Shown here piece by piece: positions 1 through 12,000 of a stretch of 60,000 bases of DNA. How positions within the stretch are numbered: position 1 is the stretch's first letter; each line of letters opens with the position of its first letter. The notes under the pieces were generated by a model. The model saw nothing but the letters and a program-made list of their open reading frames with translations. It searched no databases and had not been told where the DNA came from. The translations under genes and the position numbers were made by a program. The stretch spans positions 45,890,268 to 45,950,267 of the forward strand of contig CM043944.1 of the NCBI GenBank assembly GCA_014529385.2, given 5' to 3'. The DNA comes from Adiantum capillus-veneris (Eukaryota; Streptophyta; Polypodiopsida; Polypodiales; Pteridaceae).

Positions 1-1844
1 CTCGAACTTCGTAAGCTCCAAAAGCACATTTCATTGGCAATACCTAAACTGCCATTCCAGAGAGTTATTCGCGAGATTTGCGAGCAACACAACGTGAATT
101 TTCGGTGGTCTCGAAGTGCAATGGGGTGCTTACACGAGGCCGTCGAGGATTTTTTTGTAGAGCTTTTCCAGGACAGCTGCATTCTCTCGGCCCACGCCCA
201 TAGGACAACATTGATGCCGCGAGACATCAACACACTTCACCTTCTCAGGTTCAGGTATGACAAAACAATACCGCCTACCGGTATTTCAGATCGAAAGATG
301 GACAATATTCTTAGAATACCACTTATTGACAAGGTCAAAGTTCATGAAGTGTCTACACAAATGCATCGATACAGCACCCATCTCAACACTGAGCGGGACA
401 CAACAGAAGACGATAGTGAGAGATTGGAGCAGGTACGCCTTGAGATGATGGAGGAACATATGGCAGATGTCATCAACGACGCCAATGCTGATGATTTGTC
501 ATTGCTATTTTCCTATTTCCATGTTGGCCTTCCTGTGTGGGGATGCATTCTGTATTTTCCTTATCACCCCCACAAGATTGCAATTTTACAGAACCGGACG
601 AGAGAACTCATAGACTCAATCATCAATTGCTTGCTTTGGTGCGTGCTATTCTTTTTTTCACAATAAATTCTTTTAATATATTCAATTTTGTATGACACGA
701 ATTTCTTTACAGTTTTGTAGTTTCAAATTTGCCTTGGAATATGCAAGATGATGTCACAGTCCTTGACTCGAACCTCTCGGTCGTTTTGACGGCCGAGGAT
801 GCATCTTTAGTGGAAGTAGCTGACTGGTTCCAGTCAGTGAGCATGGATACGGCAAAATTTTTTGTTCTGGCTTATCATGAAGGGTACACAATGTTTTCAA
901 TAGTGAAATTATTTTATCTTGAACTCTAATTTATTGTGATGACATATGTTTTGCTTATGTTTATTTGTAACAGATCTCATTGGAGTCTTGTTCTCTTACA
1001 CCTTGAACGAAACTGGTGCTACCTTGCTGATTCATCCCATGGATTTCATGGTGAAGTACGTAAGTAAGAGGTTTTGTATTTTGTTCAACATCGCATATAA
1101 TTTTGTTAAAAGTCGCTTATGAAATTTAATTGTATTTTGCGCAGATCTGTTCGAAAGCTTGTGTCTGCTCTTGAAGCTTTAACGCAAGAGCAGATATATG
1201 AGAATCTTACGATTATTAGTTGCAAAGTCCCTAAGCAGGACGATGCCTACTCTTGTGGATGGAGGATCTTAATCAATGCAGAAATTTTGTTAGGGGTCAT
1301 TCTTGATGGAAGTCGTAGAAGTGTAAGAATTTGACACTCGTTTACAGATTTGTATCTTAATAAGTTAGTAGCTATGTTAATAAACATGATGTTCTTAACG
1401 TAGGTAAGAAATTTGGCAAACTATTCAAAGGATGATGTTTCTTCGCTTAGAAACAGAATGATTGAAAACTTGATCAATTGTGCGACCATGCGTCCAGACG
1501 GAGCACGTGATGCTTTTATCTCGCCAGCACCAAGGCCCACGCCTAGGCCTCCGCCGACAAGATACCCCGTGTCTACCACACCAACACAAGCACATAACAA
1601 TATCTCCCTAGATGCCTCCCCAACCCAAGCTCCCACCAGCTCTCGTCCTGAAGAAACAGCTCCAGAACCCTCAAACCCCCCACCCAACACCTCTCCTGCT
1701 CATGAAGCAGCTCCAGAGCCCCCAAACCCCCCACCCAACAACTCTCCTACTCATGAAGCAGCTCCAGAGCCCCCAAACCCCCAAGCCACCACCTCTCCTC
1801 AACCTCAACCAACAGCCCCCACATCACCGCAGGCACAAGATTAG
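1..1844 (+). CDS. Histone H3-fold / Ulp1 cysteine peptidase fusion gene, 5' end outside window
   Basis: Multi-exon gene, open at base 1. Exons I infer: 1 to 638 (may hide one more intron ending near 592), 713-883, 975-1063, 1145-1322 and 1404-1844; phases agree at every junction from 638 on. The first exon translates to a histone H3 core (KLPFQRVIREI, then a DSCILSAHAHR segment and LMPRDI), with a loop 1 of canonical H3 length, so it is not CENH3-like. Exons 2-4 form a Ulp1/C48 peptidase: SHWSLVLL carries the His, CYLADSSHG the Asp, and PKQDDAYSCGW the oxyanion Gln and Cys, so the H-D-Q-C set is complete. The last exon is a Pro-rich tail with a repeated EAAPEPPNPP unit. Ulp1 enzymes remove SUMO-like modifiers; joining one to an H3 fold suggests a chromatin-directed deSUMOylase or a mobile-element protein. 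No stops or frameshifts are needed. Exon borders are inferred without transcripts. Confidence 0.6.
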
Positions 1845-2054
1845 AAAGAGATTATGAAATGTACTTTTGACAAATTGATTACAAGCAGTGGATCGAAATT
1901 TGACTTTTGTTTTGATTATGGTTCAAAGTTTACAAAATGTTGTGTACAGCTTTCCAAAAAAATGGGAGAGTGAGGATCCAATGGTGTTTGGTAATGTAGA
2001 GAGCTGCCTTTGTCGAGTAATCTTTGAGAATAGTATTTGAATCATTGTGTACAG

Positions 2055-3414
2055 TTAGTTCACTGTTTCAAGTCTGTCGCTTGTAATCTGTGCACAAACA
2101 GTCGTATTTTCTTGTCTGTGAGGTACCTGCAATGCAACGTACGCGATAAGACATTGGGATACATGAGCACGATAGAAACATCAACGTATAAAAGTAATAC
2201 ATGTAGCTTAGTACCTTTCGCATGTTACACTTGAAAACAAATTTTGAAGGCAAATTGAGATCGGACTCATTTAACAGATCCTCTCGAACCTGTCTTAAAG
2301 TGACATTTGATTTGACCACAACAACTGTAAGCAAATAATTTGAAAACCATATCTCGATGGACATCAAGGGATTAAAAGCATTGTCACTTAAATCTTGATC
2401 CATAGCTACCAACTGACCATTCACTCGATGCCACCTCATGTAGTAGAAAGAAACTATAAAATTCTGTGATGCTATCATACACTTGCACACAACCAAGCGC
2501 TTGTCAACTTTGCACAAAATGCCTTCAGAATCACTGACATTCCAATTATCATCCAAAAAATCAAGGCAAGTTTGGGATTTGCAGATGAATATGGTTTCTG
2601 TTTTTCTAACCTCCTCATCGTGGAAGAAATCTATAAAGACATGTAATGGCATAAATAGACTGACTCGTACTTGCCTGCTTGCAATGTTTGGTCGCAAACA
2701 CTTCAAAATTTCCTGATGAAGCTTGAGTTTAAAACACTCAGAGGTTTCTGAAGTTGGAACTGGCCACTTTGGGGAATCTTGTTGGGGAAGAGGGAAAGGT
2801 TTCAAAGTGCCAAATCCATGGACAGAGCAAGGGGCGTTGTAAAAGTAGTCGTAAAAGAAAACTCTCCTCTCTACGAGAGCTCTTCTCGCACTAGTTCTGT
2901 ACATAAGTTCTCCCATCGACGCATGAAAAGCATCAAAAATACCAATTATGCACTCAACTAGTTGCCAGTCTTCTTTGTTAGAAGGATAAATATCTGCAAA
3001 AACAAAAGATAAGAGAATGGTCACAAGAAATAGTCAACAAAATAACTTGAAGGATCTTTAAAGACTTTTTAGCAATATAGTAGTCACACAGTTTGGTCTA
3101 TGAGCAGGAAACCCCAAAGGTGATTGTTGTAGTCATAGTTCGGAGTGCATATATGCATGCTCAATGAGCACCTCTTTCACTGTCTTTCCCGTTTGAGACA
3201 AGCGAAAATATTTCACACGTCCTTTGTAGTTGTTAATGAATTCATTTGACATCCGTTTTCTTCTTCTTGTTTGAAGCAGAACCCAACTACCAATGGTGAC
3301 TGTGGTAGACATCCAGCGACCATGGTCCAAGTTAAAGTTGTTGAATAGTTCCACAGATTTAACAGAGGCGGATGGTCGTCGTGGTCGTCTTCCTTCCATC
3401 TCTGCTTCTATCAC
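2055..3414 (-). CDS. Uncharacterised multi-exon protein with ubiquitin-like C-terminus
   Basis: I do not recognise this gene by name. A 3414-3133 exon encodes a basic segment (GRRPRRPSASVK, then SWVLLQTRRRKRMSNEF) that could be a small chromatin-type barrel, but this is only an impression. After an acceptor TTTTTGCAG a long exon runs 2993-2215. A short intron at 2214-2127 (GTAC...TTGCAG) joins in phase to a last exon ending with TAA at 2057-2055. Across that junction the pattern is TLRQVREDLL, then a hydrophobic FVFKCN strand, then VPHRQE, like ubiquitin-like folds where a beta-grasp is followed by a conserved QE. The donor of the first exon is unclear, and an upstream exon is possible (acceptor-like TTCGTAG before the ATG). 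Its 3' end lies about 210 bp from the convergent H3-Ulp1 gene, so the two may form one unit. Confidence 0.45.
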
Positions 3415-3757
3415 CTACGAAGTGACACTACGCAAAAACGATAAAAGAAAAGAGGCTCACTAGTTTACACAAGAAGTAGTAGCTTGAAAAGTGTTCATCA
3501 AAAGGTGTGCCTCATTGAATGTGAGTTATGGCACATTCGGCGTTCGTCGCCCATGGTAGAGGAATAATTTGCACAAATCGCATCGTATCTTCTTATTCAG
3601 ATCTTTTTAACAGAAAAAACTCTTTTTTGAAAATGCAAAAATTTGAGATAAAAATCAAATAAATTGGAGCTACCGTTGTGGTGACTCAAACTCTATTGGT
3701 CGAACATCATTCTCTCTCTAACGCCAAAAATTCCTTTTTTGAGTCCAAACTTTTCCT
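3415..3757. other. AT-rich spacer, no gene seen
   Basis: Intergenic sequence upstream of the minus-strand gene. It may contain its promoter or a first non-coding exon. I see no coding signature or repeat here. Confidence 0.5.
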
Positions 3758-4117
3758 AATGCTTGCCATCTTCTTCATCTTCATTACTATGCTATTATGT
3801 TATGCGAACCAAGAAGAGTGATGATAAGTGAGGAACTATTTCTTTTTCCTATGGATGATTCTTCTTCCTCTTCCCTACCCTCATTCCGCACTAGCTCTCT
3901 CCACCTTCGAATGATTGAGTCCTCAACTATTGTCATGTTCTCTAATACTCTCTCTCTTGCAAAAGTATTGTTCATGCCAAGTTAATTAAGTACTATGTTT
4001 ATGTTGCTACCATCAATTAAGTTCACCCTCTATGTTCTCAAAGTAATCTCACAAAAATGCTCACCCTAATTCTCTTAATTCCGCTATTCTCAAAGATCAT
4101 AGGCCATTTCCATTACA
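3758..4117 (+). repeat. Partial LTR of the element A family
   Basis: The left part of this block resembles 5281-5445 in A's 5' LTR and the right part resembles the end of A's 3' LTR up to CATTTCCATTACA. It therefore keeps the LTR 3' terminus that A's own 5' LTR has lost. It lacks the middle (TTTGAGGCCTTGG to about CTCCAAGTAAATCC) and the whole 5' half. It is probably the remnant of an older solo LTR or truncated element, separated from A by 52 bp. Confidence 0.75.
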
Positions 4118-4439
4118 TGCCAAGAAAATCGTCAAATCAGTTTCAAAAACTGACTCCGATGTTGCCTTCTGTCATAAAATCTAATATCTAGCCAACCCAA
4201 ATGATTTTTTCATATTAAACTGATCATTTAATGTGGGAGAATAAACGAGAACAAGGGTTAGAATATAAACATGTGCTTACAGATCTATCTTAACATGGGG
4301 CCAATGGTAAAGGGGTCCAAATGAGAGATGGTCTGTCAAAGAGCAAGGCTAGTCAATGGAGCTTAAAGACCTTAGAGTTAGCTTCATTAAAGACCTCCAA
4401 AGGTTAGTGTTAAAAGTACTTTGACCTTAGGTCAGCTAG

Positions 4440-4695
4440 GGATGTGCTTGAGGTGGGAACCCAGCCCAAGATTGAGATGCTTGTCATGCTTGCTAACTAA
4501 GATGCTTGTCGTGCTTGATGATTAAGATGCTTGAGGTGTTTGTCGTGCTTGATGACTAAGATGCTTGAGCTGCTTGTCATGCTTGCTGACTAAGATGCTT
4601 GAGGTGCTTGTCATGCTTGCCGACTAGGGAGCTTGAGGTGCTTGTGGGAACACTACCCAAGCTTGAGGTGCTTTGTCGTGCTTTATGACTAAGGT
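4440..4695 (+). repeat. Imperfect minisatellite GATGCTTGAGGTGCTTGTC
   Basis: About ten degenerate copies of a unit built from GATGCTTGAGGTGCTTGTC and GTGCTTGATGACTAA, inside A's 5' LTR. The word family GTGCTT recurs in the arrays at 19385-20160 and 35180-35470. Confidence 0.7.
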
Positions 4696-5073
4696 GCTTG
4701 AGGGTAAGGCTTCAAAAAGTCAAATATAATCCCTACTCAAGAGGGGGTGAGCCCTAAATCTAGGGGGATGAGAGAGAACACACACTCACACACTCACAAG
4801 GAAAGCCCAACCCTCAAGAGGCAGCAAGGACACATGTCAAGCCCCTACCCATGTTGCCCTCATGGTGTGCCTAAAGCATATTGTTTGGCCTCCCAAGGGG
4901 TCCAATGATAAATTAGTTATTTTAATTTATTGTTTTTTGCATTTATCAAGTCCTCTCTCTCAAAGGGAAAAGGGGGACACTTGTCCCAAGCCTACCCTTG
5001 TTGCTTGATATGCTTCTTGTATGTGATTGGCTAGGCCTGGAAGGGTCCAATGAGCTTCAAGAATGAGCTACAA

Positions 5074-5103
<30 letters not shown>
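5074..5103 (+). repeat. Poly(G) run of 30
   Basis: Uninterrupted run of 30 G within A's 5' LTR. Its length may be unreliable, as long homopolymers are hard to sequence. Confidence 0.9.
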
Positions 5104-5104
<1 letters not shown>

Positions 5105-6002
5105 GGTTCGACCAAAGCAAGAAGGGGGGTTGCTTGGGGGGTATACTCTCCCACACACACTTTCATTGTGTGAAGTGCAAAGTGCAAGAGCTCCACCTCC
5201 TTCTCCAAGCAAGTAGAGAAGTTGAGAGCCTACACCAACACTCTTGGCTATGGAATGCAAATCCAACCAAGAGCCATGCTTCAATGCTTAAGCTTATCAT
5301 CTTCTCCATCTTCATTACTATGCTATTATGTATGCTAGTGAGAAGAGTGATAATAAGTGAGGAACTACTCCTTTCTCCTATGCAATGTTTCTTCTTCCTC
5401 TTCCCTACCCTCATTCCCCGCTAGCTCTCTCCACCTTCGAAGGTGTTTGAGGCCTTGGGGTTGAGGCTTGGGATAGTTAATGCTTTTTACAAAGTTTATG
5501 TTATTCTCGTGATGCATGAAGCTTTCCATCTTCATTGCATCACCTAGGTCACAAGGAACACAAAGATTGTATTGTATCAACTCTCTCTTGATGGGAGAAT
5601 CTATAATACAAATGCCTTTTGGAGGGGGAACCATTGGCTCCAAGTAAATCCAGTCCTCAACTATTGTCATGTTCTCTAATACTCTCTCTCTTGCAAAATT
5701 ATTTTTCATGCCAAGTTAATTAAGTACTATGTTTTGTTGAGCCCATTATGTGGGATATGGTGCAACCTTGAGAGCTTTGGTCTTAATAATGGGATCTTTT
5801 TAGACTTTCCTATGGCTTTACCATTATTGAGTCATAAGAAGTTCTAGAGGAGCTATCCCTCGCAAACTATGCAATATTAAACTCACTCCACTACTCTCTA
5901 TAATTAACCAATTCGAGTCGTGGGTGTAGATACTTAAGTGCTGATTTCAAAGGCTTTGAATTGCTAAAGCATACACTAAGTAAACACATAAGTTTAATTA
6001 CA

Positions 6003-7440
6003 ATGGCTAACAATTACCAAGAGAGTAGAATGAACATTGATAACTTTGATTTTGCACATGATGGTGCTAATGATGATACCCCCATGTTTGTCAATTATCT
6101 TGTTACTAGGTTGCAGCAAGCTATGGGCAACCTTGCTTTGCAAGCCGAAGTTACTCAACAACTTCGCTTAGGATTTCCCTTCCTCTCCAAGAGGAGAGAG
6201 AGCTTAGGTGGCCTCTTGAAGAGACCCCCGAAAGAAGACTCTCTCCCATACGAGAGGAGGAATCCAAAGAACAAGAAAGTAATGAATCCGTAAGCTCCTT
6301 TGAAGATGTGTCTCCACGAAGACGACGGTCTAGATGGTTGCCCTCCCGAGAGGAAACGATCAACCCAGAGTCCTTTTCCTCATCACTCCGAAAGGGAAGA
6401 GAGGAAACAAAGGAAGAAAAGGGTAAGATAGAGGTCACCCTTTTCTCCTTTTTCTTCACCTTCCTTCTCTTTCGACAAAAGCTATGACTATTCTCCTAGA
6501 GAATACAAGAGGGGAGGACATCGCAAATCATATCCTCCATGGCACAAGTCACAAAAGCTCAAGAAGTTCAAAGAGGGAGGAACGAGTATCTCTTTTCTCA
6601 CCTATGGTGGCACCTTTAGTGCTACTGACAAAATGTTGCCCTTCATCCAGCAATTTGATGCGGCCTTTGGAGACGAGGGCTTCACGGAGTCCTCCAAGCT
6701 ATACCAGATAGCTATGCACTTCCAGAAATCAGCTTGTCAATGGTGGGCTAGCCTTCGTGGCAACGGCAAAGCCCCAAAGACATGGAAAACTCTACGAGTT
6801 TCTATCATGAAGCAATTCCTTGGAAGCGATGCAAAGGACAAAGTGCTTACCGAATGGCACAGTTTGAAGATTCTCTCTCATGAGTCTATCCACAAATATG
6901 TAGACAAATTTTGGGATTTACATCTCAAGACTACTGTCTTCCAAAAGATAGACTTCGCCGAGCAAAAGCAACAATTTTGTGCAAGATTACTTGAAGAGAT
7001 GGCCGAGTACGTCAACTCTAAATGGTATGGTTCTATCAGCAAAGTAATCCACCATACCATGGTTGCTTTGCACATCAATTTTCATTAAGGGGCTCGACAG
7101 AATGTCAAGCCCATGGAAAACAAATACCAAAGTTATGCAAAGGGGAAAACCAATTCCCAAAATTCTTCCTAAGGCAATTCCAATAACAACAACAACAATT
7201 GGTCCAAGGAGAATTGACTTTACAAAGGTTAAAACATACTCTCTCCTTAAGAGCTTGAAGCTTTTCAAAAGGACCATAAGTGTTTTAAGTGTGGGGAGCA
7301 AGGACATGGTTATCTTTCTTGCCACAAGAGAAATGCCGGCAATGAGACTCCTAGAGCTTCCACCATCGAAGCTCCAAAAGAGGATGCTCATTGCAAAAGA
7401 TCACCTCTCTCCTATGCTTAGGGAAAGGTAAGGGAACATA
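6003..7440 (+). pseudogene. gag: gag of element A (broken)
   Basis: The start is the ATG at 6003 (MANNYQESRM). The reading frame runs to about 6293, shifts several times, and is recovered at 6633-7088, where a Ty3-type capsid core is visible (LYQIAMHFQKSACQWWASL followed by a WKTL...MKQFLG segment). After another shift a zinc knuckle appears near 7276-7317, CFKCGEQGHGYLSC, matching CX2CX4HX4C. The capsid packages element RNA and the knuckle binds it. At least three frameshifts separate the parts, so no Gag can be made from this copy as it stands. Confidence 0.8.
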
Positions 7441-7740
7441 TTTCCTTCATCTTGTTTGACCCTAGCTTGACTCACAACTTCATATCAATGAAGTTGGCCA
7501 CTAAGTTGGACATTCAAGCTTTTGAGATGGGAGATACTGTAACGGCCAACACAGCTTTTAAGGTACAGCAAGGCTCCATTACTCCGTTACTCCCTTGATT
7601 GAGAAGTTGAGGCTTCATGTCCAAATGTCGACAAAGAAGAATTTTTTATCTCTCCTCTCCAACATGAGGATGCTATCCTAGGGGCACCATGGTTCAACCA
7701 CATGGCTGTCAAGATAAAGTTCACTAAAATCAAAATTTAC
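7441..7740 (+). pseudogene. Retropepsin region of element A, cut by copia insertion
   Basis: The frame reads ILFDPSLTHNFISMK, which aligns with the Ty3 retropepsin start normally written LFDSGATHSFIS. Here the catalytic triplet is D-P-S instead of D-[ST]-G, so the protease is probably dead. An in-frame stop follows within about 60 codons. The C-terminal landmark ILGAPWF survives at about 7677-7697, just before the copia insertion after 7740. The retropepsin would cut the Gag-Pol polyprotein in virus-like particles. Confidence 0.7.
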
Positions 7741-7938
7741 TGTTGGGGTATAAAGCCCAATGTGGTTGCCCAGGTAAGTGGGCGGGCCGCCAGGTATGTA
7801 CACATATTCTTTTGTAAAAACCTAATAAGAACTCACTATGCTCTACACATTACAGTAGAGCGAGTTCACCATATCGTCGTGCTCTTCTTCTCGCACTCTC
7901 TCTCTCTCTCGCGTCGCACTTCCGCTCGTACTCCTTCA
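7741..7938 (+). repeat. 5' LTR of nested copia element
   Basis: 198 bp, TG...CA bounded, with a (TC)n run near the 3' end and a TATAAAG motif ten bases from the start. It is unusually short for plant copia LTRs, though not unique. Confidence 0.95.
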
Positions 7939-7940
7939 AC

Positions 7941-7952
7941 TGGTATCAGAGC
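7941..7952 (+). promoter_or_regulatory. Primer-binding site, initiator Met tRNA type
   Basis: TGGTATCAGAGC, the classical complement of the plant initiator methionyl tRNA 3' end, two bases after the 5' LTR. It primes minus-strand cDNA synthesis. Confidence 0.95.
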
Positions 7953-9026
7953 TCAGATCGAGGCTCGGGGCAGCACTGCAGGAGGCTAGAGTCACCAACT
8001 CAGATTGGAGTGAAATTCGACAGGTGAAGACACGGCCCCAAATCTTCTGGGATAGCTCGAAGGGCTTGGTGGGCTCAGAATTTCATTCTGAGGTCATCTC
8101 GGTCACCATTCGGCTTCGACAAAGGTCTGCGTAGGCCATTTTCGACTACGTGGTCTCAGCGGGTGCAGATCCGACTCTGCAAATTTGGGGTTTTCGGCCT
8201 ACGACTGCAGGTGCTGAGGATATCGACACTCCCAGAGTGTTGATTTGTGGCTGTCTACACATCGAAGGACGGCTCACAGTTCTTGGAGGCGTGTCACATA
8301 CGACACGGGCGCATCTACACACAGACTGTAGGCGACATCCACTAGTTCATCAGGTAGCTTGTGTTTGCTGCTTGATATTCCAGATTTCATATTGACATTG
8401 CAGGTACTTCCACATGGGATGTATTGTCAGAGATGATGTATGTTTGTTGAGGGTTTGCTGGCTGTGAGTCACGCAGCAAACAACCGCCGCAGCGGTTATA
8501 GCATACAATGGGAAATTTGTGGATGTATGACTTTGTGGAAAGTCTATGTACTGTCAGATTTACTGCAGCCTTTGTTGAGGGTCGAGTGAGGTTTTATTGA
8601 GCTGGGGGATTCTCGAATGTTGAGATCCTTTCGGTGATACAGGTCTTGGAGCGATCCCTCGAGCACCCTTAGATAGGCAACTAGGATGTATTCACTGTGA
8701 GTTAGACGGTTGGGATTGCATCTTTGCTTTACTACCGTTGAGGCATTGTCGCAGTCTATGCTTACAGGACAGTGAGAGACAGTACAGGTGCAGGACAGGT
8801 TTACCCGCAGCTTACAGTGTCAGAGAGACAGTGTTTTTTGAGCTGTTTTTTGGTCTGTTTTTTGAGTACACCAGAGCCATTTTACAAAGGAGACTCTGCC
8901 GAAATTTATGCAGAATCTGAAGCTTTCTTGGTTCATTTGACAGGTTGATATTGGTTCAGAGGTCAGTTTACAGGGGAAACTCTGCCGAATTTTTCCCAGG
9001 AAAGTAAACCACTGTGAAGCGTAGCC
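7953..9026 (+). other. Leader of nested copia element
   Basis: 1.07 kb between the PBS and the gag-pol frame. No conserved reading frame is visible. The length is on the high side for copia and may serve packaging or translation. Confidence 0.7.
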
Positions 9027-12000
9027 TTGGCTGGATCACAGGACAGTGCTCTTTACAATATCAAGAAGCTGGATGGAACCAATTTCCCATTGTGGAAGAA
9101 GCAGATTTGGCACGTGTTGGTACAAAAGAAGCAGATAAAACCTGTAAAGCTCAAGGGGATAAAACTAGAAGATATGGACGAAGATGAATGGAGCGAAATG
9201 GATGAATTGGCACTTTCTACCATTATGCTGACTTTGGCAGAAAGCGTTTACTTCAATGTAGCAGACGAGATGTCGGCTTATCAAGCATGGTTAAAGCTGA
9301 GTGATCTTTATGAGAAGCAGAGTGCAGCTTCACAGGTATACTGGCTTAAGAAGCTTGTTGACTTGAAGATGAAAGAAGGGACACCTATGTCCAATCATCT
9401 GAATGAATTCAACACAATCTATAGTCAGTTGTCAGCTCAAGGTGTCAAGTTTGATGAACCTGTTAGAGCTATGTTCCTGTTGATCACATTGCAGGAAAGT
9501 TGGGACACTTTTCGCACAGCTTTGAGTAATTCTGCACCTCCAGATGGTTTGAACATAGCAGGTGTAGAAGGAAGTCTGCTTACTGAAGAAACCAATAGAA
9601 AGACAATGGACAAAGGCAAAGGAACAGCCTTAGTTGTCAGGGGAAGGACCAAAGAAAAGTACAAAGGTGGAAAGAGGAACCAGTCTCATAGCAAGTCCCG
9701 CGGTGCTAAAGGCAAGAGTGACATAGAATGCTACCATTGTGGCAAGAAGGGTCACATGAAAAGAGATTGCAGAGAATGGAAAGCAGAAAAAGGCAAAGAG
9801 AAAGCTGAAGACCATGGTGAGAAGAACAAGTCCTCAGTGAAGATTCAAGAAATTAATGTGACAAACACTGTTGCAGAGGATGACAGTCTAGTGTCAGGAG
9901 ACATCCACTTCTTGAAGAATACAATGGACTCAGCTCTTCTTACAACATCTGATGGAAATGCACTGAGTGACTGGATTATAGACTCAGGGGCATCACTTCA
10001 TGTGTCTCCAAACAAGGAGTGGTTTACCTCTTATGTGACCACTAAAGATCATGTTCGGCTAGGCAATGGGCAGACATGTGAGATCTTAGGTGTTGGAGAT
10101 GTTCAATTGAAGTTTCAGAATGGCTCTTCTTTCACGCTGAAGAATGTGAGACATGTTCCCGCAATTACAAAGAGCTTGATCAGCACAGGTTTACTTGATG
10201 ATGCTGGCTACGTCACCACTTTTGGACAGAACATGTGGAAGATATCCAAGGGTTCTATGATAGTAGCACATGGAGTAAAGTCTGGAGGACTTTACATGAT
10301 TTATGTATCAAATGTCTCTAAAAATGTAATCAATGTAACCGAGCAGCCGAACGTTTCTTTGTGGCATAGCCGGTTAGGACATATGTCCAAGAAGGGAATG
10401 GAAATCTTGTCTCGTTCTGGTTATTTGCCTGGCTTTTCATTTAATGATTTTGAATTCTGTGAACATTGTCTGTATGGTAAGCAAACACAGCAACCACATA
10501 AGCATAGAAGCAGTAGAAGAGATACACAGTTGGCACTTGTTCATAGTGATTTGTGTGGACCTATGCCTAACCTATCTCTAGGGGGAGCTTCTTACTTTAT
10601 GAAATTTATAGATGATTACTCGAGAAAAGTATGGGTTTACTTTCTCAAGCACAAGGATGAAGCGTTTAGTGTTTTCAAAACGTTTGTGACACTTGTGGAG
10701 AATCAGAGTGGCAAGAAACTTAAATGCTTACGCACTGACAATGGTGGAGAGTATGTTTCAAAGGCCTTTCAGAACTTTTGTGAGTCAAAAGGTATAAAAC
10801 GTGAACTTACTGCTCCTTACAATCCTCCTCAAAATGGTGTTGCTGAGAGGATGAATAGGACCATACAAGAGAAGGTCAGAAGTATGTTGTCTAATGCACA
10901 GCTGCCAAATGGATTTTGGGCTGAAGTTGTATCAACAGTTGTTCATCTTGTAAATAGATCTCCTAGCAAGGTTTTGCAGAAGGATTCAGTGCCAGAGATG
11001 GTATGGTCAGGCAAGGTGCCCTCATACAAGCATCTTAGAGTCTTTGGCTGTGAGGCATATACTCACGTTCCAAAGGAATTTAGGAACAAACTTGAGCCAA
11101 AGAGTAGAAAGTGCATCTTTCTAGGCTATGGTAATTCTGGTGAGATGGGGTACAGACTTTGGGATCCCGAATCCAGAAAGGTTGTCCGCAGCAATGATGT
11201 TCACTTTAATGAATCCAAATATCATTCTAAACCAGAGAGGGTTGAGGAGATTAGAAGAGTTGTCTTCCAAGAAGATGGACCTGCACGTGCAAGACAAAAT
11301 GTCAGGGCTCAAGAGGAGCAAGGACAGGATAGATTGGAACCACAGGTTGTGGCTGAGCCTGAGCCACCTATTGTGCGTAGATCTGGACGTGTCACGCGAC
11401 CTCCTGATAGGTTTGTTCCATCTATGAACTATGTCATGTTGACTGATTGCAATGAGCCTTCATGTTACAAGGAAGCAGTGCAAATGAAGGACTCCGGGAA
11501 TTGGCAATTGGCCATGCAGTCAGAGATGACAGCTCTGCATAAAAACCAGACATGGAAGCTAGTTAAATTACCACGGGGCAAAAAGGCTCTACCTTGTAAA
11601 TGGGTTTACAGGTATAAGATCATCGCTCATGATAGTCAGCCAAAGTACAAAGCAAGGCTTGTTGCCAAGGGCTTTAAGCAAGAACAAGGCATTGACTTTG
11701 ATGAAGTCTTCTCTCCGGTGGTCAAAATGACTACATTGAGATGCTTTCTTGCATTGGTTGCCATATTAGATTTGGTGTTGCACCAAATGGATGTCAAGAC
11801 AGCGTTCTTGCATGGTGATTTAGATGTGGAAATTTACATGCAGCAGCCAGAAGGGTTTGTTGAGAAAGGCAAGGAAGATTGGGTATGCCAGTTGTTAAAG
11901 AGTCTTTATGGCTTAAAACAATCACCGAGGGCATGGTACCATAAATTTCACAAGTTTATGCTTTCTCAAGGCTACAAACGTAGTGAGTTCGATCACTGTC

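Larger units (their letters stand above)
4170..5734 (+). repeat. 5' LTR of element A, lacking its 3' terminus
   Basis: It matches the 3' LTR from TGTCATAAAATC through AGTACTATGTTT, then diverges where the 3' LTR continues for another 117 bp to TTACA. Compared with the 3' LTR it has 1,036 extra bases (from 4407/4411 to 5443/5447), bounded on both sides by the 5-bp word GTGTT. Part of this extra segment also occurs in the partial LTR upstream, so it belongs to the family and was lost from the 3' LTR. It includes a minisatellite and a 30-base G run. Confidence 0.85.

Noticed and set aside
1-330. CENH3-like centromeric histone
   Set aside because: Loop 1 has the canonical H3 length and no insertion, and the domain is fused to a peptidase.
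4440-4695. CRISPR-like array
   Set aside because: Units are degenerate, contiguous and without unique spacers; it is a minisatellite in a plant LTR.
11121-11427. Open frames on both strands inside copia pol
   Set aside because: Shadows of the true gag-pol frame, which has full domain support.
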